Positions 43,867-53,986 of a DNA stretch of 64,000 nt are shown here, piece by piece (the stretch's first letter is position 1; every line of letters begins with the position of its first letter). The notes beneath the pieces were generated by a model. The model worked only from the letters and a program-made list of their open reading frames with translations. It was not told where the DNA came from and ran no database searches. The DNA comes from Psychrobacter immobilis (GTDB lineage Bacteria > Pseudomonadota > Gammaproteobacteria > Pseudomonadales > Moraxellaceae). The position numbers and the translations under genes are program-made. The DNA is taken from NCBI RefSeq assembly GCF_904846185.1, contig NZ_CAJGZQ010000013.1, positions 36,703 to 100,702 on the forward strand, in the 5' to 3' direction.

Positions 43867-45870
43867 ATGTTTATAAAAACAGAGTCAAACAATGCTTATC
43901 AATCGTCCAGTGGTTTTAATCAATGGTCGAAGCGTATGGCTCTGTATTTATTGTCATTACCACGCCTTGCTAAAAGCACCCTCTTATTTAGTATAGACTT
44001 TGTCATGTCGGGCTTTTGCTTATTATTGGCATTGATGCTACGACAAGGGTATGTGGCCTCTCATATCAGTCTTGCCGCATTGGCTTTTTATGCATTCGTG
44101 CCGGTTGCTAGCTTATATCTTATTGGTTTTTATCGAAGTGCCTCTCGAGGTTTTTTTGATGCAGTGATGGGTCGTGTGCTGCAACTGTTCTTTTTACTTA
44201 TTATTGTTTATCAAGTGATCATTTATTTGAGTCCATCAGCGACGATACCGCGCTCAGCCCCAGTTATATTTCTATTTCTATTTTTTATTTGGCTGTGGAA
44301 TAGTAGGCTCATGATACGCGCGTTACTGAAACGTCTACAGGGTACAGGTCAGAACCGTCGTCCAAATGCCTGTTGTGACAACGTGATTATTTATGGTGCA
44401 GGAGAAGCTGGTAGAGAGTTGCTAGAAAGTTTGAGAAATTCTCATCAGTACAATGTAGTGGCATATATCGATGATGATCAGCAGCTTATTGGGGCTTATC
44501 TGCATGGCAAACAAATATATGCGGCTCACGCGCTTCCATGGTTGATAGAAAAACTCAATGTGGCGCAGGTGATTTTGGCCATGCCCTCTATGAGCCGTGC
44601 TCGTAAAAAACAGATTATGGACAGTCTGTCAGGTATCTCCGTTAAGATAAAAGATTTGCCAAGCTTACGAGAGCTGGCTGATGAGATAGTAACCGTCAGT
44701 CATATAAGACCCGTTGACATACTTGATGTGCTCGAACGAGAAACGGTCGAACCTGTCGCTGAGTTGCTACAAAAAAACATCACTGGTAAAAACGTCCTTG
44801 TGACAGGGGCAGGTGGCTCAATTGGTAGTGAGCTGTGTCGGCAAATTATCAAAAATAAGCCTAAATGCTTAGTGCTATATGAACAGTCTGAGTATGCTTT
44901 ATACACTATAGATCAAGAACTGGATAACCTCAAAAAAGCGGATGCTGATTATCAAAATATTGAGATTATTAGCATTATTGGCAGTGTCAATAACGAAAAA
45001 AAATTAATCAATATATTCGAAAAAAACCATATAAAAACGATTTATCACGCTGCAGCCTATAAGCATGTGCCTATTGTTGAGTCCAATCCCTTTGAGGGTA
45101 CCATCAATAATACCAAAGGCACTTACCATTGTGCCCGTGCTGCAATACAGGCTCGCGTTGAGACTTTTGTGCTGATTTCTACTGACAAAGCCGTGCGGCC
45201 TACCAATGTGATGGGAGCGTCCAAACGTTTGGCTGAGTTGGTCTGTCAAGGATTGAGCCAAAGTAACAGTCAGACTTGTTTTAGCATGGTACGTTTTGGC
45301 AATGTTCTAGGGTCGTCAGGTTCTGTGGTGCCGTTATTTACCAAACAGATTGAGCAAGGCGGTCCGATCACCATTACTCATCCAGACATCACACGCTATT
45401 TTATGACGATTCCAGAAGCGGCCAGTTTGGTTATTCAGGCAGGTGCGATGGCATTCGGTGGAGAAGTATTTGTGCTTGATATGGGTGCACCCGTCAAAAT
45501 TGTTGATCTGGCAAAACGTATGATTCGTTTGACAGGTTGTGAGCTAAAAGACGAGAGCAATCCCAATGGTGATATCGAAATCGTATTTACTGGATTGAGA
45601 CCGGGTGAAAAGCTCTACGAGGAGTTAATCATTGGTGAAGATAATATCGAGCCTACTTTTCATCCATTAATTATGCAAGCAATGGAGCATAGCTTTCCTT
45701 TGCAAGATATCGAAAATATCTTATTTGAATTTGTGGAAAAAGCAAAGCAGCACGATGTGGTCTGGCTGAAAACACAGTTTAAGTTTTTTGTCGAAGGCTA
45801 CCGAGAAGGCTCTGAGAATGATATTGAGGTAGAGAAAGTAGATACCACACTGACAGATGAAATTGGTTAA
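43867..45870 (+). CDS. Membrane-bound UDP-sugar 4,6-dehydratase (WbpM/PglF/CapD family)
   Basis: This enzyme converts UDP-GlcNAc to the 4-keto-6-deoxy sugar that opens the path to diamino-trideoxy sugars. Four N-terminal membrane helices (to about residue 145) precede two Rossmann domains: a first with YGAGEAGRELLESL, and a catalytic one with VTGAGGSIGSELCRQI. STDKAVRPTNVMGASKR has Met where short-chain family members have the catalytic Tyr, as in the long WbpM/PglF enzymes. It is 667 residues. The ATG at 43867 has a GGGTGG site; a GTG three codons earlier is less likely. The aminotransferase at 56695 probably acts next. Confidence 0.9.
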   Translation: MFIKTESNNAYQSSSGFNQWSKRMALYLLSLPRLAKSTLLFSIDFVMSGFCLLLALMLRQGYVASHISLAALAFYAFVPVASLYLIGFYRSASRGFFDAVMGRVLQLFFLLIIVYQVIIYLSPSATIPRSAPVIFLFLFFIWLWNSRLMIRALLKRLQGTGQNRRPNACCDNVIIYGAGEAGRELLESLRNSHQYNVVAYIDDDQQLIGAYLHGKQIYAAHALPWLIEKLNVAQVILAMPSMSRARKKQIMDSLSGISVKIKDLPSLRELADEIVTVSHIRPVDILDVLERETVEPVAELLQKNITGKNVLVTGAGGSIGSELCRQIIKNKPKCLVLYEQSEYALYTIDQELDNLKKADADYQNIEIISIIGSVNNEKKLINIFEKNHIKTIYHAAAYKHVPIVESNPFEGTINNTKGTYHCARAAIQARVETFVLISTDKAVRPTNVMGASKRLAELVCQGLSQSNSQTCFSMVRFGNVLGSSGSVVPLFTKQIEQGGPITITHPDITRYFMTIPEAASLVIQAGAMAFGGEVFVLDMGAPVKIVDLAKRMIRLTGCELKDESNPNGDIEIVFTGLRPGEKLYEELIIGEDNIEPTFHPLIMQAMEHSFPLQDIENILFEFVEKAKQHDVVWLKTQFKFFVEGYREGSENDIEVEKVDTTLTDEIG

Positions 45871-45936
45871 TAGAGTGAAGCGCGCTATCGTAACTTCCTT
45901 ACAAGTTCTGTGAGGCACTAAATTGGACAATATGTC

Positions 45937-47253
45937 ATGAGCTCTGAAGTATGTTTATTGATACAGAGCACAATAAACAGGTTGAAAACCAGTCATTTTG
46001 TGCGAGACGTAGTCATGGTTGGTGGCGGAATTGCTGCTGGACAGGCCATCGCAATGATTTTTATGCCGTTTCTCACAAGACTATATAGACCTGAGGATTT
46101 CGGTATTGCGGCTGCCTTTACTGCTGTCGTCAGCATCATTACTCCGATTGCCACTATGGGCTATGCAAATGCAATCGTGATGCCTGACAGTGATGAGGAT
46201 GCAGCGGCAATTGCTCGATTGTCTATATTACTCAGTCTGGTGATAGCCGTTTTCTCATTCATTGTTATATATGTGGGCAAGTTTTATTTGGCAAGGTGGA
46301 TGGGTATGGAAAGTACGCCAAACATGCTATATCTCATACCATTAACGCTATTAGTCGGTGCTTTTCTTTCCGTCGCTGATCAGTCTGCTATTAGAGTAGG
46401 CTTATTTAAGGCGAAAGCTCGGGCTTATGTCGAAAGCAAGTTTGTGACAGATAGTAGTAAGCTGATAGGCGGTATGCTCGCGCCTTCTGGTATGTTGCTT
46501 ATTTTATTGACGATAGCAGGGCAGCTCACAAACTTTATTATGCAGATGCTTCGTGTACCTAGAGTAGGTGTATTAAATGTCCGTCATTGGTTTGGCACTG
46601 AGGGTATTCGACATGCTGCCATATCACAGCGTGATTTTGCGATATATCGTATGCCACAAAGTATCTTGAATGCGGCTTCAGTGGGGTTGCCAACTATCTT
46701 GTTAGCATCACTATTTAGTGCCTCTTCTGCAGGACAGTATTCATTAGCTGTCCTGGTACTTGGCGCCCCAGCGATGCTGTTAGGTCAGGCGGTTGGAGAG
46801 GTTTTCTACCCTAAAATTACGCGTGCCATTACAGCAAACTCACCTGAGGCTTATCAGTTTTTATTAAAAGTGACGTTGATTTTATTGGTGGTTGGTATTG
46901 TTCCATTCGGTACAGTGTTCGTTTTTGGCGATTACCTTTTTTCTTTAGTATTCGGTGCAGATTGGGCATTGGCAGGTAGTTATTCGCAGTGGTTGTCTAT
47001 TTGGCTTTTGACTAGTTTAGTGTCTGGTGCGAGTACTGCAGCATTACCAGCATTGCGTTTACAGCGATTTCTTTTGATTAGAGAAGTGTTTGCAGTGATA
47101 TTTCGTGCCGCATCCCTGTATGTAGGTTTTTACGTTTTTGAGTCAGATATGATAGCCATTGCCCTTTTCTCATTCGTTGGGGTACTGCTGAGTTTATCTA
47201 TCATTTATGTCGCTTTTCGGCGTCTTGTTCATATCCCTGAAGTAGAGCAGTAG
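45937..47253 (+). CDS. wzx: Polysaccharide repeat-unit flippase (Wzx type)
   Basis: A polytopic membrane protein of 438 residues with about twelve helices, of the oligosaccharide flippase superfamily. It would move undecaprenyl-linked repeat units across the inner membrane. The family pattern near the N terminus is visible: GGGIAAGQAIAMIFMPFLTRLYRPEDFGIAAAFTAVVSI (about 28-66). It sits in a locus with initiating transferase, glycosyltransferases and an EpsG-like polymerase, supporting a Wzx role. Sequence divergence in this family makes the exact substrate unreadable. Confidence 0.85.
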   Translation: MSSEVCLLIQSTINRLKTSHFVRDVVMVGGGIAAGQAIAMIFMPFLTRLYRPEDFGIAAAFTAVVSIITPIATMGYANAIVMPDSDEDAAAIARLSILLSLVIAVFSFIVIYVGKFYLARWMGMESTPNMLYLIPLTLLVGAFLSVADQSAIRVGLFKAKARAYVESKFVTDSSKLIGGMLAPSGMLLILLTIAGQLTNFIMQMLRVPRVGVLNVRHWFGTEGIRHAAISQRDFAIYRMPQSILNAASVGLPTILLASLFSASSAGQYSLAVLVLGAPAMLLGQAVGEVFYPKITRAITANSPEAYQFLLKVTLILLVVGIVPFGTVFVFGDYLFSLVFGADWALAGSYSQWLSIWLLTSLVSGASTAALPALRLQRFLLIREVFAVIFRAASLYVGFYVFESDMIAIALFSFVGVLLSLSIIYVAFRRLVHIPEVEQ

Positions 47254-47322
47254 CTATGTTTTTCGACTGCTTTAAATGGCCCAAAGGATATGCATTAGAG
47301 GTCTCAACTTGAGAGGCTCACT

Positions 47323-48345
47323 ATGTTTTCAGTTATTATCGCCGCATTCAATGCTGCCGCCACTATTGATCGTTGTATTAATAGTATTGACGTTGCGAAA
47401 AAGAGTCATGACATTGAGCTAATAGTCATTGACGATGGCTCTAAAGATGAAACGGCTCGTCTATTGGATAGCTGGGCAAATGCTAGGCCATGGATCACGG
47501 TGAAATATCAAAAAAATAGTGGCGTGGCAGCCGCTCGTAATACTGGGCTTGATATTGCAAGGGGTAACTACATCACGTTTATAGATGCAGATGACACCAT
47601 TGATGATTGGTATTTTGATTTTGTCTTTGAGCAGGCTGTTGACCTAGATGTCGAGATGTTAGCGTTTGGTCATAAACGCATAATGCTAGATGGTTCAATC
47701 ATCGAAAGAGAGAACGATTTAGCTGAATACTCTAGACAAGAAATTAATAAGATACAATTGAAAGGGACCGAACACAGAAATATATATTGGTACGCTTGTA
47801 CTAAGGTCTATAGTAGAAATTTAATAGAAGGTTTGAGATTCAATTGCGATGTCAAGTTTGGTGAAGATTCAATTTTCAATGTCGAGTGTTTGAGTAAGGC
47901 TAGCCAATTATCTGTGGTGCCAGATTGTCCATATAATTACTATGAAAGTATGACTTCTTTGACAAGCTCACATTATAAACCTGATCTTTTAGAGTCCATT
48001 GAAGCGCATTATAGTGCTAGAGTCAAAGCATACGATTGGCCTACCAGCTCTACTGAAAAGCAAGTGCTTCTCTCAGACTTTGCTCGTAGCTATGTTGAGC
48101 ATATGCTGCCCTATTTACTGAATAATTTGGCGTATATCGACATAAAAAATCGTCGAGCAGAGTTAATAAAAATACGTGAGTCTTTCGTTTATCAAAACTG
48201 TTTGCCGCATTATTATCAACGACATCCAGCACGAGGTGTTCGCATCTTGATTTCATGTTTTTCGCAGCGTTGGTATGTTATGACACTGATGCTGCTTCAA
48301 ATTTCTTGGTATAAAGAAAAGGTGAATGACTATGCTCAAGATTGA
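47323..48345 (+). CDS. Family 2 glycosyltransferase
   Basis: This cytoplasmic GT-A enzyme adds a sugar to the capsule repeat unit. The N-terminal nucleotide-sugar domain has FSVIIAAFNAAATIDRCINSI (about 2-22), IVIDDGSKDETARL (about 35-48), SGVAAARNTGLDIARGNYITF and the metal-binding FIDADDT. The ~120 C-terminal residues are variable. A GAGAGG ribosome site precedes the ATG. Sugar and linkage cannot be deduced. Its end overlaps the next gene. Confidence 0.88.
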   Translation: MFSVIIAAFNAAATIDRCINSIDVAKKSHDIELIVIDDGSKDETARLLDSWANARPWITVKYQKNSGVAAARNTGLDIARGNYITFIDADDTIDDWYFDFVFEQAVDLDVEMLAFGHKRIMLDGSIIERENDLAEYSRQEINKIQLKGTEHRNIYWYACTKVYSRNLIEGLRFNCDVKFGEDSIFNVECLSKASQLSVVPDCPYNYYESMTSLTSSHYKPDLLESIEAHYSARVKAYDWPTSSTEKQVLLSDFARSYVEHMLPYLLNNLAYIDIKNRRAELIKIRESFVYQNCLPHYYQRHPARGVRILISCFSQRWYVMTLMLLQISWYKEKVNDYAQD

Positions 48346-49516
48346 TTTGTTTCCTCAAGTTCTAAAGATTGAAGATAGTGCGCAGAAGCGGTCTTGCTTG
48401 ATCCAGCAGACAACAGGAAACGACACAATTATCGAGAAAGAGCTATGGTTTTTATATCCGACTGAGCTATCTTTGCCAGAGGACCACAACTGTGACTCTT
48501 ACTTGCTTGCTGTATTACTACCAGCCATGCAAATGAAAGCTAATATTGTTGTCCATGGTAGTGTCTCTAGTGAGTTACTTGCTAATCTTACTGAGCTGCA
48601 ATATGTCTGGAAGAAATGGTGCCCAGAGCAGTTTTTCTTAGTGGATATAGAAGTTGAAAGGGTTAGAGAAAAAGAAGGACGAGTGGAGGGAGCTATTTTA
48701 GCATTTTCTGGTGGCGCTGATGCTCAGTTTTCCGCTTATCGCCATGCTACAGGTAAAGTAAGGTATGGCACACAGTTACTCAAAGCTGGTATTTTTATAC
48801 ATGGTTTTGATATTTCAATTTCTGATAAAAAAGGATTCTCTGGTGCCCAATGTCTGGCAAATCATGCATTAAAAGATCTGCAGCTGAGCCTGTTTATTGT
48901 GCGTACTAATATACGTGAACTTTGGGATATTAATTGGGAAAATTACTTTGGTTCCGCTCTTGCATCGGTCTTATGTGCTTTTAGTAAGTATGCAGGAACT
49001 GGTCTCATTGCAAGTGGGCCTTCATACGATGAGTTGTTTATGCCTATGGGAGATCATCCAATGCTAGACCCTATGCTAAGTTCTGGAGAATTTAAAATTA
49101 TGCATGATGGGTGTGGTTTTAACCGATCAGAGAAAATTAAAATTATTTCAAAGTGGTCAAGCGGAGTGAGCAACCTAAGGGTTTGTTGGGAGGGTGCTGA
49201 AAGTGATCGTAACTGCGGTCGCTGTGAAAAATGTGTTAGAACACGTCTTAACTTCTTAGTTGCTGGTATATCCGACCCTGCTTGTTTTAGCTCTCCGCTT
49301 AACAAAGAAATTCTTAAAAATATGAGATTATCTAGTAGTTTTGTAGTTTTGGAGTGGGAACGTATTTGCGACGAGATGATAGCTGTAGGTATAGACGATA
49401 AGTGGGTAGAGCAGGTTCAAAAAGTTATTAAACGAGGTCCTCCGTTGGCTTTTTTATTCCCTGTTGGCTCAAGGCGTCGTATGTGGGTTAAGAAGCTGTT
49501 AATGAGAAACGAATAA
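48332..49516 (+). CDS. PP-loop-like protein with a cysteine cluster, within the capsule locus
   Basis: Not assigned to a named family. The motif GAILAFSGGADAQFSAYRHA (about 121-140) looks like a PP-loop ATP-pyrophosphatase nucleotide loop (SGGxDS) with the final Ser as Ala. About 160 residues later comes LRVCWEGAESDRNCGRCEKCVRTRLNFLVAG, a C-x10-C-x2-C-x2-C pattern resembling the zinc site of QueC. It is therefore probably a QueC/ExsB-like enzyme or a relative acting on a sugar or its substituent. It overlaps the preceding glycosyltransferase by 14 bases. The second ATG (48332) has the better-spaced AAGGTG site. Confidence 0.7.
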   Translation: MLKIDLFPQVLKIEDSAQKRSCLIQQTTGNDTIIEKELWFLYPTELSLPEDHNCDSYLLAVLLPAMQMKANIVVHGSVSSELLANLTELQYVWKKWCPEQFFLVDIEVERVREKEGRVEGAILAFSGGADAQFSAYRHATGKVRYGTQLLKAGIFIHGFDISISDKKGFSGAQCLANHALKDLQLSLFIVRTNIRELWDINWENYFGSALASVLCAFSKYAGTGLIASGPSYDELFMPMGDHPMLDPMLSSGEFKIMHDGCGFNRSEKIKIISKWSSGVSNLRVCWEGAESDRNCGRCEKCVRTRLNFLVAGISDPACFSSPLNKEILKNMRLSSSFVVLEWERICDEMIAVGIDDKWVEQVQKVIKRGPPLAFLFPVGSRRRMWVKKLLMRNE

Positions 49517-49529
49517 GGGAGCATTAAAA

Positions 49530-50612
49530 ATGAATATTGCTGCTATAAAAAAGCTCATTCCGCTCAGATTAAAAAAACACTTAGCCGCCTATATGGGAGC
49601 GAGAGGTTTACCGTTACCACCTGGTAAACGGTGCTTTATTTTTCTTGCCGCTGACTATGGCAATATTGGTGATATTGCTATTTCTCACGCGCAAAAGCAG
49701 TATTTGCAACGTGTGCTGAAGGATTATGATGTTGTTAGTGTTGCTATCAGTCAAACCAGATTCGTACTCAATTCAATTAAAAAGCAAATCAAAGAGACGG
49801 ATATCGTCACTATCATCGGCGGCGGTAATATGGGTGGCACGTATCCTGATATTGAGGAGCTGCGCCAATTAGTCATCAAGTCATTTCCTGCCAATCGAAT
49901 CGTTTGTTTTCCTCAGACACTAGATTGGAATGATTCTATTCAATCTAAACGTGCCTTGCAGCGTATTGTGAAAGTTTACGCCAAGCATCCAGATATACAT
50001 GTTTTTGCCAGAGAGTCGATAACAGCGGCAAAACTCATCGAGCTTTTTGCTGAGTACAGTAATGTGCATATTGGTCTCGTACCAGATATTGTGATGAGCG
50101 CTAATGCAACAGTGCTGGGTACGACAGATTGCTTAGCGCCTTCAGGTATTTTGCGCTGCTTACGAGATGACAAAGAAGCCGCATTATCAGCTGAGCAATA
50201 CGCCATGATAGACAAAGCCTTAGCAGATACTGGCTATCAGATTGAAAAGACCGACACACATGCTGGTGGTTCGCAACTCGATGAGGCACATTGCACAAAA
50301 TTACTGACGGACAAGCTTAGCCAGTTTCGTGCTGCAAAATTGGTCGTGACTGACCGGCTGCATGGCATGATTTTATGTTTGCTATCGGGTACGCCGTGCT
50401 TGGTACTCCCGAACGCCAATCATAAGATAAGACAGACGCAGTTGGACTGGTTAGGCGGTCATCCAAGGCTGGTGTTTTTAGAATTAGAAGAGATTGCTGA
50501 TATTGCAACATTCATCGATAGCCTTCTGTCCCTGCCTCACGGTACGATGGATGAGTCGCCAGTTGATATATCTGAGTATGATGACCTAAAAAAAGCGCTG
50601 GTAGCGATATGA
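49530..50612 (+). CDS. Polysaccharide pyruvyl transferase family protein
   Basis: Members transfer pyruvate ketals from phosphoenolpyruvate to sugars of exopolysaccharides, adding negative charge. The 360-residue protein has the usual start of the domain, FLAADYGNIGDIAISHAQKQYL (about 34-55). The glycine motif VTIIGGGNMGGTYPDIEELRQ (about 91-111) and the C-terminal LVVTDRLHGMILCLLSGTPCLVLPN (about 271-295) complete the GT-B-like fold. It lies among capsule glycosyltransferases and its stop overlaps the next start (ATGA). Confidence 0.88.
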   Translation: MNIAAIKKLIPLRLKKHLAAYMGARGLPLPPGKRCFIFLAADYGNIGDIAISHAQKQYLQRVLKDYDVVSVAISQTRFVLNSIKKQIKETDIVTIIGGGNMGGTYPDIEELRQLVIKSFPANRIVCFPQTLDWNDSIQSKRALQRIVKVYAKHPDIHVFARESITAAKLIELFAEYSNVHIGLVPDIVMSANATVLGTTDCLAPSGILRCLRDDKEAALSAEQYAMIDKALADTGYQIEKTDTHAGGSQLDEAHCTKLLTDKLSQFRAAKLVVTDRLHGMILCLLSGTPCLVLPNANHKIRQTQLDWLGGHPRLVFLELEEIADIATFIDSLLSLPHGTMDESPVDISEYDDLKKALVAI

Positions 50613-51622
50613 CGACTATCGAAACGCCATTAGTGAGTATCATCGTACCAGTGTATAACGTTGCGTCATATATCGATGCTTGCTTGGCATCCATCAAGCA
50701 GCAGACTTATCAGAATATTGAAATTATCGTTGTAGAAGATTGCTCCACTGATGATTCAAAACAAGCACTCGCGTCACATCTCATAGATGAACGCATCAAA
50801 GTCATTCAGCATCATAAAAACAGTGGTCTTTCTGCGGCACGTAATACTGGTATCAAGTCTGCGATAGGCGAATACATGATGTTCGTTGATTCTGATGACA
50901 CTATAGACCCCCGCTTGGTGGCAGCGTGTGTAGATTGTGCGCTCAGCACGAATGCAGAGGTCGTGACGTATGGCTTTACACCGTTCAAAGAGGGCATTAC
51001 AGAGACAGATCTGCCGTATCCCGCTAGCAATTTAGCATTTGAGGCAACCAAAATAGACGGTTCATATTTTAGCTTACCGCATTTTGCATGGCTCAAATTT
51101 ATTAAATCTAGCGCAGTGCGGTCGGCCTCGTTACAGTTCCCAGTGGGTCTGTACTACGAAGATTGGCCTTTTCATTGGCATCTTGGCTTAGCTACTAATA
51201 TTAAGTATCACCTGCCCATTGATTTTTATCTATACAGACAGCGTGGCACGTCAATCACAGGGTCAACAGATAAAAAGCTATTAGACCTTTTCGTTATCCA
51301 TGCAGAAGTCATCAGTTTAGTAGAGGACTATCAAGCGGATGAGGTTAAAAAAACACTCGCCAATAAAATTAAACAAAGTCATTGGAGTATTCTTACTCGT
51401 ATAGATAATGACTATTTAGCAGCTGCATTGGCACAAGCTAAAAAAGCAGATAAAACGTTACGACTAAAGGGCTATAAGAGCGATTTGACCGTAAGAAATA
51501 TGATGATTAGTAATATCGTACGTATGCCGACTCAAGTTGCCTTGCTGATGTTACAGGTGCTTCGTCAAGCGTTAGACAAAAGAGCAAGGGTTAAAGGTCA
51601 AGAGAAAACAGATCCAGAATAG
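50609..51622 (+). CDS. Family 2 glycosyltransferase
   Basis: A GT-A glycosyltransferase with VSIIVPVYNVASYIDACLASI (about 9-29), VVEDCSTDDSKQAL, the acceptor-side LSAARNTGIKSAIGEYMMFVDSDDTIDP containing the metal-binding DSDD, and a C-terminal EDWPFHWHLG region. It probably adds one sugar of the capsule repeat. The C-terminal ~100 residues are variable and basic. Translation is coupled to the pyruvyltransferase (ATGA overlap). Confidence 0.88.
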   Translation: MTTIETPLVSIIVPVYNVASYIDACLASIKQQTYQNIEIIVVEDCSTDDSKQALASHLIDERIKVIQHHKNSGLSAARNTGIKSAIGEYMMFVDSDDTIDPRLVAACVDCALSTNAEVVTYGFTPFKEGITETDLPYPASNLAFEATKIDGSYFSLPHFAWLKFIKSSAVRSASLQFPVGLYYEDWPFHWHLGLATNIKYHLPIDFYLYRQRGTSITGSTDKKLLDLFVIHAEVISLVEDYQADEVKKTLANKIKQSHWSILTRIDNDYLAAALAQAKKADKTLRLKGYKSDLTVRNMMISNIVRMPTQVALLMLQVLRQALDKRARVKGQEKTDPE

Positions 51623-51668
51623 TTTTGAGAAATACGTTTGGTTTTATGGCTTCTTAATAGGTAAAGAG

Positions 51669-52763
51669 ATGACTATTCAGAGAGTGCTACACATCGTGGG
51701 AAAAATGGATCGGGCTGGGGCAGAGACCATGCTTATGAATCTATATCGCCATATAGATTATAGCCAGATTCAGTTTGATTTTATCACTTTTACTGACGAG
51801 GTCGGTGACTATGATGCTGAGATAATAGCGCTGGGCGGTAGGATTATACCGATTTTAGCGGATCATTCGTTAGCGCGTATGTGGAAGCTTAAAAACTTCC
51901 TCAAACAACATCCTGACTATCAAATCATTCATGCTCATATGCTATTAAACAATGCTTTTCATCTGCTGGCTGCTAAAGGTGCTGGCGTGCCGCATCGCAT
52001 TTCACATTCTCATAGCACCAGTAATGGTAAAACCAATATTGTTAAAAAAATATATGAACAGTGGGCGTTCATTACCAATCGTAAATTGGCCACGGATAAA
52101 ATGAGTTGCGGTGAACAAGCGGCACATTACCTATTTGGCAGCATAAAAGACGTGTGGCTACTGCCCAATGCTATTGACATACAGCAGATGATGACAGTCG
52201 CTAACCAATCAAGACAATATATCGACCAAGAATTTGGCGATGAGGGGCTAAAAATCATCCAAGTTGGTCGTCTAAATGAGGTTAAAAACCATCAGTTTTC
52301 TTTAGAGGTCGCTGAGCAGTTAAAAAAGCGTCAGATCGCTTTTACCTTATATATTGTCGGACAAGGTTCATTGGAGGCGAGGCTCAGGCAACAAGTAGCA
52401 GATAACTCACTCCTAGATACGGTCAAGTTTTTGGGGGTGCGTACGGATATCACAGAATTAATGGCCAGCGCCGACTATATGATCATGCCTTCGTTGCACG
52501 AGGGTTTCCCTGTCGTCTTGGTCGAGAGCCAAACAGTTGGGTTAAAGGCATTGGTTTCTGACCAAGTATCGCCTGAAGTAGATTTAGGACTTGGATTAGT
52601 ACAGTTTTTACCGATTCATTCAGCCAAGGATTGGGTTGATTACTTATTAGCGCCTAAACAGCCAAAGCCCAATGAAAAAGACATAACCGCAGCGCTGAAT
52701 TTATACGGATTTAGTGCTGCTACCAACGCGCAAATACTAATGCAAAAGTACTTGAATATGTGA
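51669..52763 (+). CDS. Family 4 (GT-B) glycosyltransferase
   Basis: A retaining glycosyltransferase of the EpsF-like group. The N-terminal domain starts RVLHIVGKMDRAGAETMLMNLYRHID (about 4-29), and HRISHSHSTSNGKTN follows. The C-terminal donor-binding domain has IIQVGRLNEVKNHQFSLEVAEQL (about 196-218) and the E-x7-E type motif SLHEGFPVVLVES (about 281-293). Its job in the repeat unit is inferred from location. A ribosome site AGGTAAAGAG precedes the ATG. Confidence 0.88.
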   Translation: MTIQRVLHIVGKMDRAGAETMLMNLYRHIDYSQIQFDFITFTDEVGDYDAEIIALGGRIIPILADHSLARMWKLKNFLKQHPDYQIIHAHMLLNNAFHLLAAKGAGVPHRISHSHSTSNGKTNIVKKIYEQWAFITNRKLATDKMSCGEQAAHYLFGSIKDVWLLPNAIDIQQMMTVANQSRQYIDQEFGDEGLKIIQVGRLNEVKNHQFSLEVAEQLKKRQIAFTLYIVGQGSLEARLRQQVADNSLLDTVKFLGVRTDITELMASADYMIMPSLHEGFPVVLVESQTVGLKALVSDQVSPEVDLGLGLVQFLPIHSAKDWVDYLLAPKQPKPNEKDITAALNLYGFSAATNAQILMQKYLNM

Positions 52764-52945
52764 CGGAGTAGTTGCTTCTTATTTATAGTCGTTTCAATGT
52801 AGTTTGGACGGAATGAGAAAAAATCGAGGTGGCTAGGAAGGCTGTATATAGGTACTGGACGGTACAAAAGATACTAGACGGTGTAAACCTGCCACCATAT
52901 CCGATTTATATAAGATTGACGACATCTACTTTTATAGAGGGTTAA

Positions 52946-53986
52946 ATGCTTCCATACCTGCTGGTTCTTAGCCTTGTTATTTTTTGGATCGTACTGGAGA
53001 AAAAATCTCTCAATCGTACGTCTTTTTGGCTGCCGCTAATTATATTGACCTTGTTTGCAGGCCTTCGTAGCTACCGAGTCGGTACGGATACAGGAAACTA
53101 TACGAGAAATTTCAACAGTCAATTGAATGCCGAGTACTTTAGGTTCAACGAAGACATTGAGTTCGGTTATCAGTTATTAGAGTATGCGTTGTTACGTATG
53201 ACCACTCATTACTTTTGGCTGCTTGTTATTACCAGTTTAATTATTGTCTATTGCTATCTTAGAGTGATTAAAAAATACAGCGTCAATTATTGGTTTTCCG
53301 TATTTTTATTTATTACATTAGGCGTTTATACTTTTTCTTTTAATGGACTGCGGCAAGGATTGGCAATGGCGATCTTTACATTGGCCATTCCTTATCTGTT
53401 AGAAAAACGATTTATTGCATACCTGTTGATTTGTGCAATTGCTTCATTATTCCATGTAACCGCATTATTTATGATTCCATTTTATTTTATCGTTAATTTA
53501 AGAATAAAGCCCTTATATAAGATTTTGGCAACATTCTTAGGATCGCTATTAGTAAGTGGGGTATTGGTCACTTATATTTCATCTACTAATGATAGATATG
53601 AGGGCTATGCGAAAGCATCCGATGAAGCAGGCGGGTTTCTAACGCTTGGTTTCTATACAGCTATCATGGTTTTAATCATCTTGGTCAGTTATCTTTATAA
53701 AATTAAAGACAAGGATTTTCAAAAACTAATAACATTTTATGCGTCAGGCGTAGTTTTTATCATACCGTTAGCGATGTTGGGCACCAGTCCTTCAGGTCCT
53801 CAAAGGCTGCTTGCGTATTTTACATGGACATTAGTTTTGATACTGCCTATGATTTTAAAAAGAATGAATAATATTTATTTATATATAGCGAGTATCATTA
53901 TTTTTCTCATGTATTTTGTCTTGACGACATCGAGATTTAGTAACTTGAGTCCGTATATTATCAATCCGATATTTGAGGTTTTCTAA
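52946..53986 (+). CDS. EpsG-family membrane protein, likely polysaccharide polymerase (Wzy role)
   Basis: A 346-residue polytopic protein with about ten hydrophobic helices. The motif AGLRSYRVGTDTGNYTRNFN (about 38-57) is the hallmark of EpsG-like proteins, followed by FNGLRQGLAMAIFTLAIPYLL (about 132-152) and a TSPSGPQRLLAYFTW segment. EpsG-like proteins are thought to fill the Wzy polymerase role, and no other polymerase candidate is in the locus. The gene is AT-rich compared with the flanks. A GAGGG site precedes the ATG, and its stop overlaps the next start (TAATG). Confidence 0.83.
   Translation: MLPYLLVLSLVIFWIVLEKKSLNRTSFWLPLIILTLFAGLRSYRVGTDTGNYTRNFNSQLNAEYFRFNEDIEFGYQLLEYALLRMTTHYFWLLVITSLIIVYCYLRVIKKYSVNYWFSVFLFITLGVYTFSFNGLRQGLAMAIFTLAIPYLLEKRFIAYLLICAIASLFHVTALFMIPFYFIVNLRIKPLYKILATFLGSLLVSGVLVTYISSTNDRYEGYAKASDEAGGFLTLGFYTAIMVLIILVSYLYKIKDKDFQKLITFYASGVVFIIPLAMLGTSPSGPQRLLAYFTWTLVLILPMILKRMNNIYLYIASIIIFLMYFVLTTSRFSNLSPYIINPIFEVF

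Noticed and set aside
52840..52900. Imperfect direct repeat of TACTGGACGGT before the EpsG-like gene
   Set aside because: Only two short, imperfect copies; too little to call a regulatory or mobile repeat.
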